Counted from the stretch's first letter, positions 18,223-29,959 are shown. The stretch is 64,000 nt of DNA from Azotimanducus sp963663145 (GCA_963663145.1 OY760134.1:372001-436000); one strand, 5' to 3'. Notes: generated by a model from the letters alone, not told the origin. Numbers and translations are program-made.

Positions 18223-18988
18223 GGGCATAAGAAACATCCTAGTGGTGTCGGTGGTGGTCTGCCTGCTGTGCTCGATCATCGTCTCCTTCATGGCCGTGAG
18301 TCTGAAGCCCTCGCAGGATGCCAACAAGGAACTCGATCGCAAGCAGAACATCCTGCGCGCCGCCGGTCTCCTGCCCGCCGATGCCACCACCGATACCCAG
18401 GGTCGTGGCGCGGCGGAGCTCTTCAAGGATTTTGAAGTGCGCGCGGTGAATCTCGAAACCGGCCAATTCACCGACGCGGTTGATCCCACAACCTACGATC
18501 AACAACGCGCCGCACGCATCGCGGCGACTTCTCGCAACCTGAACGCCAAGGAAGATATCGCCACCCTTGGCCGACGAGAGAACGTCGGCCTTGCCTACTT
18601 CAAGCTCGATGAATCCCGCGAGATCGAGCGGCTTGTCATTCCGGTGCGCGGTTATGGGCTTTGGGGTACGCTGTTTGGTTTTCTTGCCATTGATCGGGAT
18701 CTCACTTCCGCCGCTGGACTTTCGTTTTACACCCACAAGGAGACCCCCGGCCTCGGCGGCGAGGTGGACAATGAAAACTGGAAAGCGAGCTGGGCCGGCA
18801 TACCGCTCTTTGACAACGAAGGCGACCCGTCCGTCACACTCGTCAAGATGCGTACGGACAATCCGAGCGAGATAGACGCCCTCTCCGGCGCCACCATCAC
18901 CAGCCGAGGCGTGCAAAACCTCATCGCCTTTTGGACTGGCGACTTGGGCTACGGCCCCATGCTCGACCGCCTCAAAGCGGAAACCTAA
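18203..18988 (+). CDS. nqrC: Na+-translocating NADH:quinone reductase subunit C
   Basis: NqrC is anchored by one N-terminal helix (ILVVSVVVCLLCSIIVSFMAV) and carries covalent FMN in a periplasmic domain. I choose GTG 18203 as the start because GGAGG at 18191-18195 is seven bases upstream; a TTG at 18197 in the same frame would be one base from that site. This gives 261 residues. The flavinylation motif LSGATIT is near the C-terminus, with T231 the predicted FMN-linked residue. It overlaps nqrB and is followed by nqrD 12 bp later. Confidence 0.96.
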   Translation: MPVGPREGIRNILVVSVVVCLLCSIIVSFMAVSLKPSQDANKELDRKQNILRAAGLLPADATTDTQGRGAAELFKDFEVRAVNLETGQFTDAVDPTTYDQQRAARIAATSRNLNAKEDIATLGRRENVGLAYFKLDESREIERLVIPVRGYGLWGTLFGFLAIDRDLTSAAGLSFYTHKETPGLGGEVDNENWKASWAGIPLFDNEGDPSVTLVKMRTDNPSEIDALSGATITSRGVQNLIAFWTGDLGYGPMLDRLKAET

Positions 18989-19000
18989 AGGATCAAGACA

Positions 19001-19663
19001 ATGGCCACCGGCAAAAAAGTCCTCGTCGACCCAATCTTCGACAACAACCCCATCGCCCTGCAAGTACTCGGCATCTGTTCGGCTTTGGCGGTCACCATCA
19101 GCATGTCTAATACCTTGGTCATGTGCGCGGCGGTCATTTTTGTCACCACCCTCTCCAACGTGGCTGTCTCCTTGGTGCGCAACCATGTGCCCACCAACAT
19201 CCGTATTATCGTGCAGATGACCATCATCGCCTCGCTGGTGATCGTCGTGGACCAAATATTACAGGCACTCGTTTACGACATCAGCAAGCGTCTTTCGGTG
19301 TTTGTCGGCCTGATCATCACCAACTGCATCGTCTTGGGGCGCGCCGAAGCCTTCGCTATGCAAAACCCGCCCGGTCTCTCCGCCCTCGACGGACTCGGCA
19401 ACGCCTTGGGGTACAGCGTCATACTGCTCTTGGTCGCCATCTTTCGCGAGCCCTTGGGGGCCGGCACGCTCATGGGCATCGAAATCCTAAAGACCGTCAA
19501 CAACGGCGGCTGGTTCGTGCCCAACGGCCTCATGCTGCTCTCGCCCTCGGCCTTCTTTATCATCGGCCTGCTCATCTGGGCGCTTCGCGAATGGAAGCCG
19601 GAGCAGGCGGAAGAACCCGAATTCGAGATCGCGCCCAATCTACAATACCGGGAGGCCTACTAG
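19001..19663 (+). CDS. nqrD: Na+-translocating NADH:quinone reductase subunit D
   Basis: A 220-residue integral membrane subunit with six hydrophobic helices, paralogous to NqrE and to RnfE/RnfA. The conserved cysteine-bearing segments that hold the intramembrane iron site are visible in LGICSALAVT and LIITNCIVLGRAEAFA. The short charged tail after the last helix (REWKPEQAEEPE) is cytoplasmic. It directly abuts nqrE with no intervening bases, indicating translational coupling. Confidence 0.97.
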   Translation: MATGKKVLVDPIFDNNPIALQVLGICSALAVTISMSNTLVMCAAVIFVTTLSNVAVSLVRNHVPTNIRIIVQMTIIASLVIVVDQILQALVYDISKRLSVFVGLIITNCIVLGRAEAFAMQNPPGLSALDGLGNALGYSVILLLVAIFREPLGAGTLMGIEILKTVNNGGWFVPNGLMLLSPSAFFIIGLLIWALREWKPEQAEEPEFEIAPNLQYREAY

Positions 19664-20275
19664 ATGCTGGAGCAGTATCTGGGCCTCTTTGTCCAGGCCA
19701 TATTCGTTGAGAATATGGCGCTCACCTATTTCTTGGGAATGTGTACCTTCATCGCCATTTCCAAGAAGATCGAGACCGCCTTGGGCCTCGGCATCGCCGT
19801 GATCCTGGTCTTGGCCATCACCACGCCCGTCAATAACCTGATTTACAACCTGCTGCTGCGCGAAGGTGCGCTCTCTTGGGCTGGATTTCCCAATGTGGAC
19901 CTGAGCTTCTTGGGCTATCTCTCTTACATCGGCGTGATCGCGGCCATGGTGCAGATCCTTGAGATGTTCCTCGACAAATTCGTGCCGATTCTCTACAACG
20001 CGCTCGGCGTCTTCCTGCCGCTGATCACGGTGAATTGCGCGATTCTCGGCGCTTCCCTCTTTATGGTTGAGCGCGATTACACCTTCGTTGAAAGCACCGT
20101 CTTTGGTGCCGGTGCCGGCATCGGCTGGGCACTGGCAATTGTCGCCCTCGCCGGTGTGCGCGAAAAGATGAAATACAGCGATGTCCCCAAGGGACTGCGC
20201 GGCCTCGGAATTACTTTTATTACCGTTGGGCTCATCGCGCTCTGCTTCATGTCTTTCGGCGGCATCGACATTTGA
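19664..20275 (+). CDS. nqrE: Na+-translocating NADH:quinone reductase subunit E
   Basis: A 203-residue six-helix membrane subunit that pairs with NqrD in inverted topology and shares the intramembrane Fe site. Conserved segments are MALTYFLGMCTFIAISKKI and LITVNCAILGASLFMVERDY, each with the key cysteine. It starts immediately after the nqrD stop and ends 38 bp before nqrF. All features match a functional Nqr rather than Rnf protein: operon order A-F and the presence of NqrA and NqrF. Confidence 0.97.
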   Translation: MLEQYLGLFVQAIFVENMALTYFLGMCTFIAISKKIETALGLGIAVILVLAITTPVNNLIYNLLLREGALSWAGFPNVDLSFLGYLSYIGVIAAMVQILEMFLDKFVPILYNALGVFLPLITVNCAILGASLFMVERDYTFVESTVFGAGAGIGWALAIVALAGVREKMKYSDVPKGLRGLGITFITVGLIALCFMSFGGIDI

Positions 20276-20313
20276 TTCGAGCCCACAACAAATACGTCTA
20301 AAGAGACCAACGC

Positions 20314-21537
20314 ATGCTGAACGCAACTGTTCTTCTTGGTGTGGCCATGTTCACCGGCACCGTGCTCTTCCTGGTGGCGATCATCCTAGCGGCGCGCGCG
20401 CGCTTGGTGGCGAGCGGCGATGTGGATATCAGCATCAATGAAGAATCCACCCTATCAGTCCCGGCTGGCGACAAGCTGCTAGGCACGCTCGCCGCGAGGG
20501 GCATCTTTCTTTCGAGCGCCTGCGGGGGAGGCGGCACCTGCGGCCAATGCCGCTGCCAAGTCTTCGAAGGCGGCGGTTCGATAATCTCCACCGAAGAAGG
20601 CCATTTCTCGCGTCGCGAGATTCGCGAGCAATGGCGGCTTTCCTGCCAGGTCGCGGTCAAGCAGTCCATGCGCATTCAAGTCCCAGAGGACGCCTTCGGT
20701 GTGCAGCGCTGGGAATGCGAGGTGATGGACAATCACAATGTCGCGACGTTTATCAAGGAACTCAACCTGAAGCTGCCCGAAGGCGAGGACGTCAATTTCA
20801 AGGCCGGCGGCTTCGTGCAGCTTGAGATTCCGCCCTACGACATGCACTACCGCGACATCGAGGTTGAAGATGAGTACGGCGGCGACTGGGACCGCTTTCG
20901 CGTCTGGGACAACGAATGCCATGTGGCCGAGCCGACCATCCGCGCCTACTCCATGGCCAACTACCCCGAAGAGAGGGGCATATTGAAGTTCAATATCCGC
21001 GTCGCCTCGCCACCTCCGGGCACGAGTTTCCCGCCCGGCAAGATGTCTTCCTACTGCTTCAAGCTCAAGGCGGGCGACAAGGTGACCGTGTTTGGCCCCT
21101 ATGGTGAGTTCTTCGTAAACGATACTGATGCCGAGAAGATCTGGATCGGCGGCGGCGCCGGCATGGCGCCGCTTCGCTCGCAGATATTCGATGAACTCAA
21201 GCGGCGCGGCCGCAAGACCAAGATGAGCTACTGGTACGGCGCGCGCAGCCTGCGCGAGATGTTCTACGTCGAAGAATTCGACGAGCTCTCCAAGGAATTC
21301 CCCAACTTCGAATGGCATGTCGCCCTATCAGACCCATTGCCCGAAGATGACTGGAGCGGCCACCTAGGATTTATTCACCAGGTTGTTCTAGACCATTACC
21401 TCGCCGACCACCCCGCCCCCGAAGACTGCGAGTACTACCTCTGCGGCCCACCCCCCATGATCGCCGCCGTGCTCTCAACCTTAGAAAGCTTGGGCGTAGA
21501 ACCCGAACAAATAAAATTTGATGACTTTGGTTCGTAG
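20314..21537 (+). CDS. nqrF: Na+-translocating NADH:quinone reductase subunit F
   Basis: NqrF receives electrons from NADH. One N-terminal helix (residues about 5-27) anchors it. The ferredoxin domain binds a 2Fe-2S cluster through C70, C76, C79 and C111, the same numbers as in Vibrio cholerae. The FAD-binding domain shows RAYSMANYP and the NADH-binding domain GGGAGMAPLRSQ. The protein ends in FDDFGS. Length is 407 residues. It closes the operon; nqrM and apbE, which often follow nqrF, are absent. Confidence 0.98.
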   Translation: MLNATVLLGVAMFTGTVLFLVAIILAARARLVASGDVDISINEESTLSVPAGDKLLGTLAARGIFLSSACGGGGTCGQCRCQVFEGGGSIISTEEGHFSRREIREQWRLSCQVAVKQSMRIQVPEDAFGVQRWECEVMDNHNVATFIKELNLKLPEGEDVNFKAGGFVQLEIPPYDMHYRDIEVEDEYGGDWDRFRVWDNECHVAEPTIRAYSMANYPEERGILKFNIRVASPPPGTSFPPGKMSSYCFKLKAGDKVTVFGPYGEFFVNDTDAEKIWIGGGAGMAPLRSQIFDELKRRGRKTKMSYWYGARSLREMFYVEEFDELSKEFPNFEWHVALSDPLPEDDWSGHLGFIHQVVLDHYLADHPAPEDCEYYLCGPPPMIAAVLSTLESLGVEPEQIKFDDFGS

Positions 21538-21943
21538 CCGGTCGGGCGAAAACCGGTCCGGCGCAGCCGGAACCGAAGCACCGCTTCGGCAGGTTTGAGC
21601 GCCCGCCAGAGACGGCGGGGCTTGGGGCGGTTGCGGGACAGCACACTAGGAACCAGAACTAATCCTGACGCGCACCCCGGACGAGCAGATGCTGCCGGTC
21701 GTGGCGAATCGACTGATTGTGGCTGCGCTCAAGGGGAGCCAACCCGTAGGTGTATCACTGCCCCGTATCCACCCAAAGGTGATGTCGCGGCATGCCATGG
21801 CATTATTTACTTGTTTTCACCAACAAATCCCGAAGCAAGTGCAGAAGAGGCATGCGCTTCCCTTGGGAGGGCGCTGAGAAAACCAGCGTGGCGACGTTTT
21901 TCGGTGAGGGGGAAACTGGCGACAACCCCAGTTCGAAGCGCCG
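21538..21943. other. Intergenic region with three GC-rich hairpins, no supported gene
   Basis: After nqrF there are three short GC-rich inverted repeats in a row: CCGGC/GCCGG around 21557-21570, CCGAAGC/GCTTCGG at 21573-21589 and CCCGCC/GGCGGG near 21602-21620. None is followed by a T run, so they are not classical intrinsic terminators, though they may stop or stabilise the nqr transcript. The remaining 300 bp holds open frames of 62-123 codons with arginine-rich, low-complexity translations that resemble no family I recognise. I see no gene I can support here. Confidence 0.4.
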
Positions 21944-22768
21944 CTACTTCCGAGGCCCCTGCCTAGGCAACTTCACCTGACTCATGGGATACCCTGCGGC
22001 TTCGGGCAACACCAGATAGAAGTCATCACCTAGCTGCACTCTTTTCGGCAAGACTTCAACAACCCGCGATCCCCGCGCGGAATCAACCGCCATGGCGACA
22101 GTCTCGGACAGGCCGAGCTTATGCAGATTGCAGAGCGTCGGAAAGATGATGTTGTGCGTTCCATTCTCGGCGGCTTGGACAGCATCTCTCGGCCGAATCC
22201 ACAGTGAATCGACCGATTCATGCCCGTCATGCATCAACAGCTGATCTGCTGGCGCGGGGACGAGGAAGAACTGGGTGTCGTAGCGGCGGGCCGTGATCGC
22301 CGGCGTGATCCAGTGTGCGAAGTGGACCAACAGATCGCAAGCAAGCCGCAAGCCTTCGGCGCTGAGAAAGTCATGGAGGCTTGACTCCCCTTGTTGAATT
22401 CGATCACGCCAATGCACAAGTCTGGGCAAGTCCGCGCCGCTCACCAGCGAGTCTTGCTCCGCCCTGCGCGCAATCAGCACACCACACTCCTCAAAGGCTT
22501 CGCGCAACGCTGCAACGCGGTACACGGAGAGATCGTCATCAAGGCCGTCACAGAGGTCCAAGAGCTTTGGATCCGCATCCTGCGGATCAATTTTTCCGCC
22601 AGGAAAAACAAACGCGCCCGACATGAATTCCATGCCTTCATGACGCCTGATCATAAATACTTCAAGCCCGCACCGGCCGTCCCGAATGGCCAACACTGTC
22701 GCCGCCGGCTCAGGCACCGCCGGAGCTTTCCCGCTACGCAACTGCTCGTTCGATTCCCATATCGCCAA
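21944..22768 (-). CDS. NUDIX hydrolase
   Basis: A 274-residue NUDIX-fold pyrophosphohydrolase. The Nudix box is split by an insertion: FVFPGGKIDPQDAD begins it and, after about 20 extra residues, REAFEECGVLI completes the REUXEEXGU helix. This arrangement resembles the NUDT7/NUDT19 type, associated with CoA or acyl-CoA hydrolysis, which would suit the divergent enoyl-CoA hydratase, but the substrate is inference. The start at 22768 gives MAIWESNEQL; a short extra N-terminal segment precedes the fold. The promoter must lie in 22769-23020, the same region as a five-unit repeat array. Confidence 0.85.
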   Translation of the reverse strand: MAIWESNEQLRSGKAPAVPEPAATVLAIRDGRCGLEVFMIRRHEGMEFMSGAFVFPGGKIDPQDADPKLLDLCDGLDDDLSVYRVAALREAFEECGVLIARRAEQDSLVSGADLPRLVHWRDRIQQGESSLHDFLSAEGLRLACDLLVHFAHWITPAITARRYDTQFFLVPAPADQLLMHDGHESVDSLWIRPRDAVQAAENGTHNIIFPTLCNLHKLGLSETVAMAVDSARGSRVVEVLPKRVQLGDDFYLVLPEAAGYPMSQVKLPRQGPRK

Positions 22769-22845
22769 GAAGGTTACCGGAATTCCCCAACAAATGCGCG
22801 AAGCGCATTGCTCTGCTTCAAAGGGCGAGTAACCCGTGCGGTCAC

Positions 22846-22943
22846 GGGGACAGGCGCCTCAGAGGGTGCGGTCACGGGGACAGGCACCTTGAAGGGGACA
22901 GGCGGGCGCCTTGAGGGGGACAGGCGCCTCAGAAAGGACAGGC
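22846..22943 (+). repeat. Array of GGGGACAGGC repeats
   Basis: Four exact heads start at 22846, 22876, 22894 and 22916, all on the + strand, plus a degenerate AAAGGACAGGC ending at 22943. Spacings are 30, 18 and 22 bp. The units continue as GCGCCTC, CACCTTG or GCGGGCGCC. The array sits between the divergent NUDIX and enoyl-CoA hydratase genes, within their shared promoter region. Confidence 0.85.
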
Positions 22944-23020
22944 TTCCCCATACCACCCTCTGATTGCCGACCACCCCGCCGCGCACGTACTATTCCCGCT
23001 TCCCTCAAAGATCACATTCA

Positions 23021-23875
23021 ATGACCGACTACTCCTACATCCTAGTGGACACCCCCGCCGAATCTGTCAACCGCATCACTCTCAATCGGCCCAACAAACG
23101 TAACGCCCTCTCCAACGCCCTGCGTTGCGAACTCTTCGCCGAACTCGAACGCGCGGACAAGGATCCGAACGTCCACGTCACCATCATTCGCGGCGCCGGA
23201 AGTGCATTCAGCGCAGGCTACGACCTGACCTCGCTTTCGAGTGGTGAATCTCAAACTGAACCCTTCTATACAGCTGGCGGTCTCGCGCACTGGCCACGGC
23301 ATGTGGTCGATGGATGCTTCTGGATCTGGGATCTCGCCAAGCCTGTAATCGCACAGGTGCACGGTTACTGTCTCGCCGGAGGGACTGAATTGGCCCAGTC
23401 CTGCGATCTCATTTACGTCGCCGACGATGCCCAGGTCGGATATCCCGTGGTACGCAACATTTCACCTCCGGATAATAACTTCTACCCTTGGATCGTCGGC
23501 TTGCGCAAGGCGATGCACCTGATGCTCACCGGCGACTCGATGTCGGGAGTCGAAGCGGTGCGCCATGGCTTCGCAAACGAAGCGTTTCCGGCCGAAGTTC
23601 TCGAGGAGAAAGTACTTCATTACGCGAAGCGCGTCGCAGGCGTGCCGCCCGAACTCTCTCAGTTCAACAAGCGCACGGTCCACCGCCAGATGGACCTCAT
23701 GGGCATCCGCGCCGCAATTCGCGCATCGACCGATACCCAGCAGCTCGCCGCCATGAGCAAGCCATCGCGCGAATTCTTTAAACAGATGAACGAGCGAGGA
23801 CTCACCAAGGCGCTTGACGAGCGCGACGCGAAGTTTGGCGACTATCGCACGAAAGAGTCATCCGACGGAGACTAG
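23021..23875 (+). CDS. Enoyl-CoA hydratase/isomerase (crotonase) family protein
   Basis: A 284-residue crotonase-fold enzyme acting on CoA thioesters. I start at ATG 23021 (MTDYSYILVDTPAES); the frame is open 19 codons upstream without family resemblance. The oxyanion-hole segments GAGSAFSAGYDL and HGYCLAGGTELAQSCDL are present. The second glutamate expected of hydratases is not obvious in the following segment (DAQVGYPVVRN), so the exact reaction is unclear. It is monocistronic and divergent from the NUDIX gene, with the GGGGACAGGC array ending 77 bp before its start. Confidence 0.88.
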   Translation: MTDYSYILVDTPAESVNRITLNRPNKRNALSNALRCELFAELERADKDPNVHVTIIRGAGSAFSAGYDLTSLSSGESQTEPFYTAGGLAHWPRHVVDGCFWIWDLAKPVIAQVHGYCLAGGTELAQSCDLIYVADDAQVGYPVVRNISPPDNNFYPWIVGLRKAMHLMLTGDSMSGVEAVRHGFANEAFPAEVLEEKVLHYAKRVAGVPPELSQFNKRTVHRQMDLMGIRAAIRASTDTQQLAAMSKPSREFFKQMNERGLTKALDERDAKFGDYRTKESSDGD

Positions 23876-24250
23876 CGCCCTGCCCCCAAGCGGAAGTGAT
23901 CAGCGAGGCGGCAGGCTGCGGGTTTCGCGCGCCTCGATCCACACTGGATTTTGAGTGTTACGCGCCTCGCGCCGGAAGAAGTGAAAGAAATGAGCCTCAT
24001 CGCAATGGCGAGCGCGAAGGATCTGAAGCGCCTAACCACGTTCCCCCCAATAGACTCAACACAGGTGCCGCATCCTAAAGCTCGTACGCCAACAATGGCG
24101 ACTCTAAACCCTCATCGGGGACAGGCGACTCGGGGGGACAGGCATTGTCGAGGCGCCTGTCCCCGACCGAGTACCCAAACACTTCCAAGGCGGGGTAAAC
24201 CGCTCCGACAACATCAATGAGGGATAACGGGAGCGCTACGCTAAGCTAAG
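23876..24250. other. Intergenic region downstream of enoyl-CoA hydratase and nrdB
   Basis: This 375-bp gap lies between the ends of two convergent genes. Open frames of 60-89 codons exist but show no family resemblance or ribosome binding site. It holds the GGGGACAGGC pair at 24117-24164 and a GCTAAGCTAAGCTAG short tandem run beside the nrdB stop. The hairpin-forming repeat may act as a transcription barrier for both genes; no T-tract terminator was found. Confidence 0.4.
24117..24164. repeat. GGGGACAGGC direct and inverted pair
   Basis: Two heads on the + strand start at 24117 and 24134 and one on the - strand covers 24155-24164. The last two form an inverted pair, with 10-bp arms and an 11-nt loop. 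They lie between the convergent ends of the enoyl-CoA hydratase and nrdB genes. Confidence 0.85.
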
Positions 24251-25540
24251 CTAGTCCCAATTGAGCGCGCCGCCGGTCTGGTACTCGATCACACGCGTTT
24301 CGAAGAAGTTCTTCTCCTTCTTGAGATCCATAATCTCCGACATCCAAGGAAACGGATTCCTCGCCCCGGGAAATCTCTCTTCCAAGCCGATTTGCGCCAA
24401 ACGTCGGTTGGCAATGAACTGTAGGTATTCCTCCATGATGTTGGCGTTCATGCCCAGCACGCCGCGCGGCATTGTGTCGCGCGCATACTCAATCTCAAGA
24501 ATGGTGCCTTCCAAAATCATGTCCGAAGCACATTGCTTCATGTCTTCGTCCCAAATCTCCTGGTTCTCGGCCTTGATCTGGTTGATCAAGTCAATCCCAA
24601 AGTTCACATGCATGGACTCATCACGCAGGATGTACTGAAACTGCTCGGAAGTCCCCGTCATCTTGTTGCGCTGTCCCATGGACAGGATTTGCGTAAATCC
24701 GCAGTAGAAGAACATGCCTTCCATCACACAGTAGTATGCAATCAAGTTACGTAACAACTCCGCATCGGTTTCTCGCGTCCCCGTTGTAAAGGTCGGATCG
24801 GAAATCGCCCGCGTGTATTTGAGCGCCCACGACGCCTTGCGCGCCACCGACGGCACCTCGTGGTACATGTTGAAGATCTCGCCCTCATCCATGCGCAAGG
24901 ATTCGATGCAGTATTGATAGGCATGCGTGTGAATCGCCTCCTCAAAAGCCTGACGCAGCAGGTACTGCCGACACTCCGGGTTGGTGATGAGTCGATATAC
25001 CGCGAGCACCAGGTTGTTCGCCACTAGCGAATCTGCCGTCGAAAAGAATCCAAGGCTGCGTTTGACGATGGTGCGCTCGTCGTCGGACAGCCCGTCCGCC
25101 GAACTCCACAGTTTGACATCCTCGGACATGTTGATTTCCTGAGGCATCCAGTGGTTGGCGCAGGCATCAAGGTACTTTTGCCAAGCCCATTGATACTTGA
25201 AAGGCACGAGTTGATTGAGATCAGCGCGACAATTAATCATACGCTTCTGATCCACGGTCACCCGCTCGGTACTTGCCACATCCACTTGGACCGATGAGGG
25301 TGTAAAGGCGACGACTGAGAGCGAAGACTGCCCCTCGTCTGCACGATTTACCTCCGATACGGATTCTCCCGCACCGTTCTCTTGCTTCTCACACGAGGCC
25401 TCCGGCAGCGGCGAAAATGGATTCCTCTCGGCAATCTTTGGCACCTCGGGCATCACTTGAGTCCCTGTCGGCACCTCCGGCGCAGGTGACGCGGATTCCT
25501 CCAAGGGTTCTTCGACATCATATGCGTCCCAATTCAGCAT
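24251..25540 (-). CDS. nrdB: Ribonucleoside-diphosphate reductase beta subunit
   Basis: R2 subunit of class I ribonucleotide reductase, which generates the radical used by NrdA. The 429-residue protein has the ferritin-like ligands D170, E201 and H204 (FEEAIHTHAY), then EGMFFYCGF and RDESMHVNFG with the remaining Glu/Glu/His. Tyr208 sits at the radical position, four residues after H204, so it is not a chlamydial Phe (class Ic) type. Residues 1-90 form an unstructured, Glu/Pro-rich extension. LNWD occurs at both ends (MLNWD and GGALNWD); the C-terminal copy is the usual R1-docking tail. It is 108 bp downstream of nrdA. Confidence 0.95.
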   Translation of the reverse strand: MLNWDAYDVEEPLEESASPAPEVPTGTQVMPEVPKIAERNPFSPLPEASCEKQENGAGESVSEVNRADEGQSSLSVVAFTPSSVQVDVASTERVTVDQKRMINCRADLNQLVPFKYQWAWQKYLDACANHWMPQEINMSEDVKLWSSADGLSDDERTIVKRSLGFFSTADSLVANNLVLAVYRLITNPECRQYLLRQAFEEAIHTHAYQYCIESLRMDEGEIFNMYHEVPSVARKASWALKYTRAISDPTFTTGTRETDAELLRNLIAYYCVMEGMFFYCGFTQILSMGQRNKMTGTSEQFQYILRDESMHVNFGIDLINQIKAENQEIWDEDMKQCASDMILEGTILEIEYARDTMPRGVLGMNANIMEEYLQFIANRRLAQIGLEERFPGARNPFPWMSEIMDLKKEKNFFETRVIEYQTGGALNWD

Positions 25541-25648
25541 CTTCTACCTTCCTTGCTTGGTGTTAAGCATTTCGCATTTCGAGTTGCGCTTTTCGTGTTT
25601 TATTCAATTGGCTTGCCTTCAGGACTGGTCCCAGACCCCTGAGCCGTC

Positions 25649-28681
<3,033 letters not shown>

Positions 28682-28688
28682 CCAATCC

Positions 28689-28735
28689 GAACCTAATCTA
28701 ATGACATTGGACGCGCAACATACTACATATTGTGG
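28689..28735 (-). promoter_or_regulatory. Probable tandem NrdR boxes upstream of nrdA
   Basis: Reading towards nrdA, CCACAATATGTAGTAT (28735-28720) fits the NrdR palindrome ACACWATATATWGTGT well. Fifteen bases further, TCATTAGATTAGGTTC (28704-28689) fits about half of the positions. The 31-bp centre-to-centre distance equals the tandem spacing known for NrdR sites, which supports the weak second box. NrdR represses class I RNR genes when dATP is high. Confidence 0.55.
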
Positions 28736-28775
28736 TTTTGGTGCAAGCCTCTTCAATGATCTAGTACGCCCCGGT

Positions 28776-28853
28776 GGGGACAGGCGCCATTGTGGGACAC
28801 GCCCCACGAGGCCTCTACGCCTTGGCGGGGACAGGCGTCCCGTGGAGACAGGC
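28776..28853 (+). repeat. GGGGACAGGC repeats between nrdA and nadK
   Basis: Exact heads start at 28776 and 28827; degenerate units (GGGACACGCCCC near 28794, GAGACAGGCAC near 28845) lie between and after. All lie in the 310-bp divergent region, upstream of the NrdR boxes with respect to nrdA. The units create a spurious in-frame N-terminal extension on nrdA. Confidence 0.8.
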
Positions 28854-28991
28854 ACAACTCACAGAGAAGAACACATTTTTGCTGGCAGGGGAGATGCCCG
28901 AAGTGGCGAAAGAGGGGCCCTCGAAAAATTGAAGCTGAAGTGCCTAGAGCGCCGAATGTATACTGAAACTTGGCACATGTTTCTGATGCGC

Positions 28992-29885
28992 ATGCCCGAA
29001 TTCCGTTGCGTCGGCCTCACGGGCCGCCTTGAAAGCTCCAAGGTAGTCTCCACCCTAAAAAGGGTGCGCAAATACTTGAGTCATCAAGGCGTTGACATAC
29101 GCATTGAGGAATCCCTAAAGGAGGCGATTGGTAGTCAAGACCGATTCGTCGCGCGCGCCGACATGGGGCGGGATTGCGACCTTGTGGTCGTAGTTGGCGG
29201 CGATGGCAGTCTCCTCGGTGCGGCGCGCGACTTGGCATACTCTGGCGTTCCCCTTGTCGGGATCAATCGCGGCGGGCTTGGGTTCCTTGCGGATATTCCA
29301 CCCGAGCAGGTAGAGGCAGGCATGGGTCGCATATTGCGAGGCCAATACAAGGCAGAGGAACACTTTCTCTTGGAGGGAGAGGTGAGGCGGGACGGCGAAC
29401 TGCTCGGCGCGTCGCCTGCGCTCAATGATATCGTGCTGCATCACGGAACCGTAGCGCGCATCATCGATATGTCTGTCTATGCGGACGGCGACCTTGTCTA
29501 TCGGCAGAGATCGGATGGGCTCATTGTGGCGTCTCCCACAGGGTCAACCGCGTATGCGCTCTCAGCCGGTGGTCCGATTCTTTATCCGAGCATCGACGCG
29601 ATTGTCATAGTGCCGATGGTGCCTCATACGCTCACCTCGCGACCGCTGTTGGTGCCGAGCAATATGGAGGTCTCGGCGGTGCTCGACCACACCGTATCCG
29701 AAAACCCGCAAGTAAGTTTCGATTCTCAGGTCAGCATCAGCGTAAAGCCAAGGGACAGGCTTACCATTCGCAAACACAGACATGAGCTAATCCTCTTGTA
29801 TCCGCTTGAACACAGCTTTTTTGAGTCCTGCCGCAGCAAGCTGGCTTGGGGGAGCCCTATGGGTGTCGAGGAAATCGACATCTAA
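28992..29885 (+). CDS. nadK: NAD kinase
   Basis: NAD kinase phosphorylates NAD to NADP, using ATP or polyphosphate, in the cytosol. I start at ATG 28992 (MPEFRCVGLTGRLE), which gives 297 residues like other gammaproteobacterial NadK; ATGs at 28986 and 28977 are alternatives. Motifs: VVVGGDGSLLGAAR (GGDG), GINRGGLGFLAD (NE/D-type loop) and SPTGSTAYALSAGGPI. The frame is open back to 28632, but this includes repeat sequence and is not coding by family comparison. It is divergent from nrdA. The repeat-like AGGGACAGGC near 29752 encodes PRDRL and looks like ordinary coding sequence. Confidence 0.95.
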   Translation: MPEFRCVGLTGRLESSKVVSTLKRVRKYLSHQGVDIRIEESLKEAIGSQDRFVARADMGRDCDLVVVVGGDGSLLGAARDLAYSGVPLVGINRGGLGFLADIPPEQVEAGMGRILRGQYKAEEHFLLEGEVRRDGELLGASPALNDIVLHHGTVARIIDMSVYADGDLVYRQRSDGLIVASPTGSTAYALSAGGPILYPSIDAIVIVPMVPHTLTSRPLLVPSNMEVSAVLDHTVSENPQVSFDSQVSISVKPRDRLTIRKHRHELILLYPLEHSFFESCRSKLAWGSPMGVEEIDI

Positions 29886-29959
29886 GCGCGCAAGCGACCC
29901 ACTCCGTTGTTCGCGTCGACGACGAGGCGCTTCGTTCATTCGCCTGCCGTTGCCCGAAC

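Noticed and set aside
22830..22950. CRISPR array
   Set aside because: The repeats are only 10-17 bp, spacings are irregular and no cas gene is present, so this is a short-repeat array of another kind.
28682..28855. N-terminal extension of nrdA by 58 residues
   Set aside because: The extension translates the repeat units antisense and covers the NrdR boxes; it matches no part of NrdA.
29750..29762. AGGGACAGGC in nadK
   Set aside because: Only nine of ten bases match and it encodes PRDRL within normal NadK sequence.
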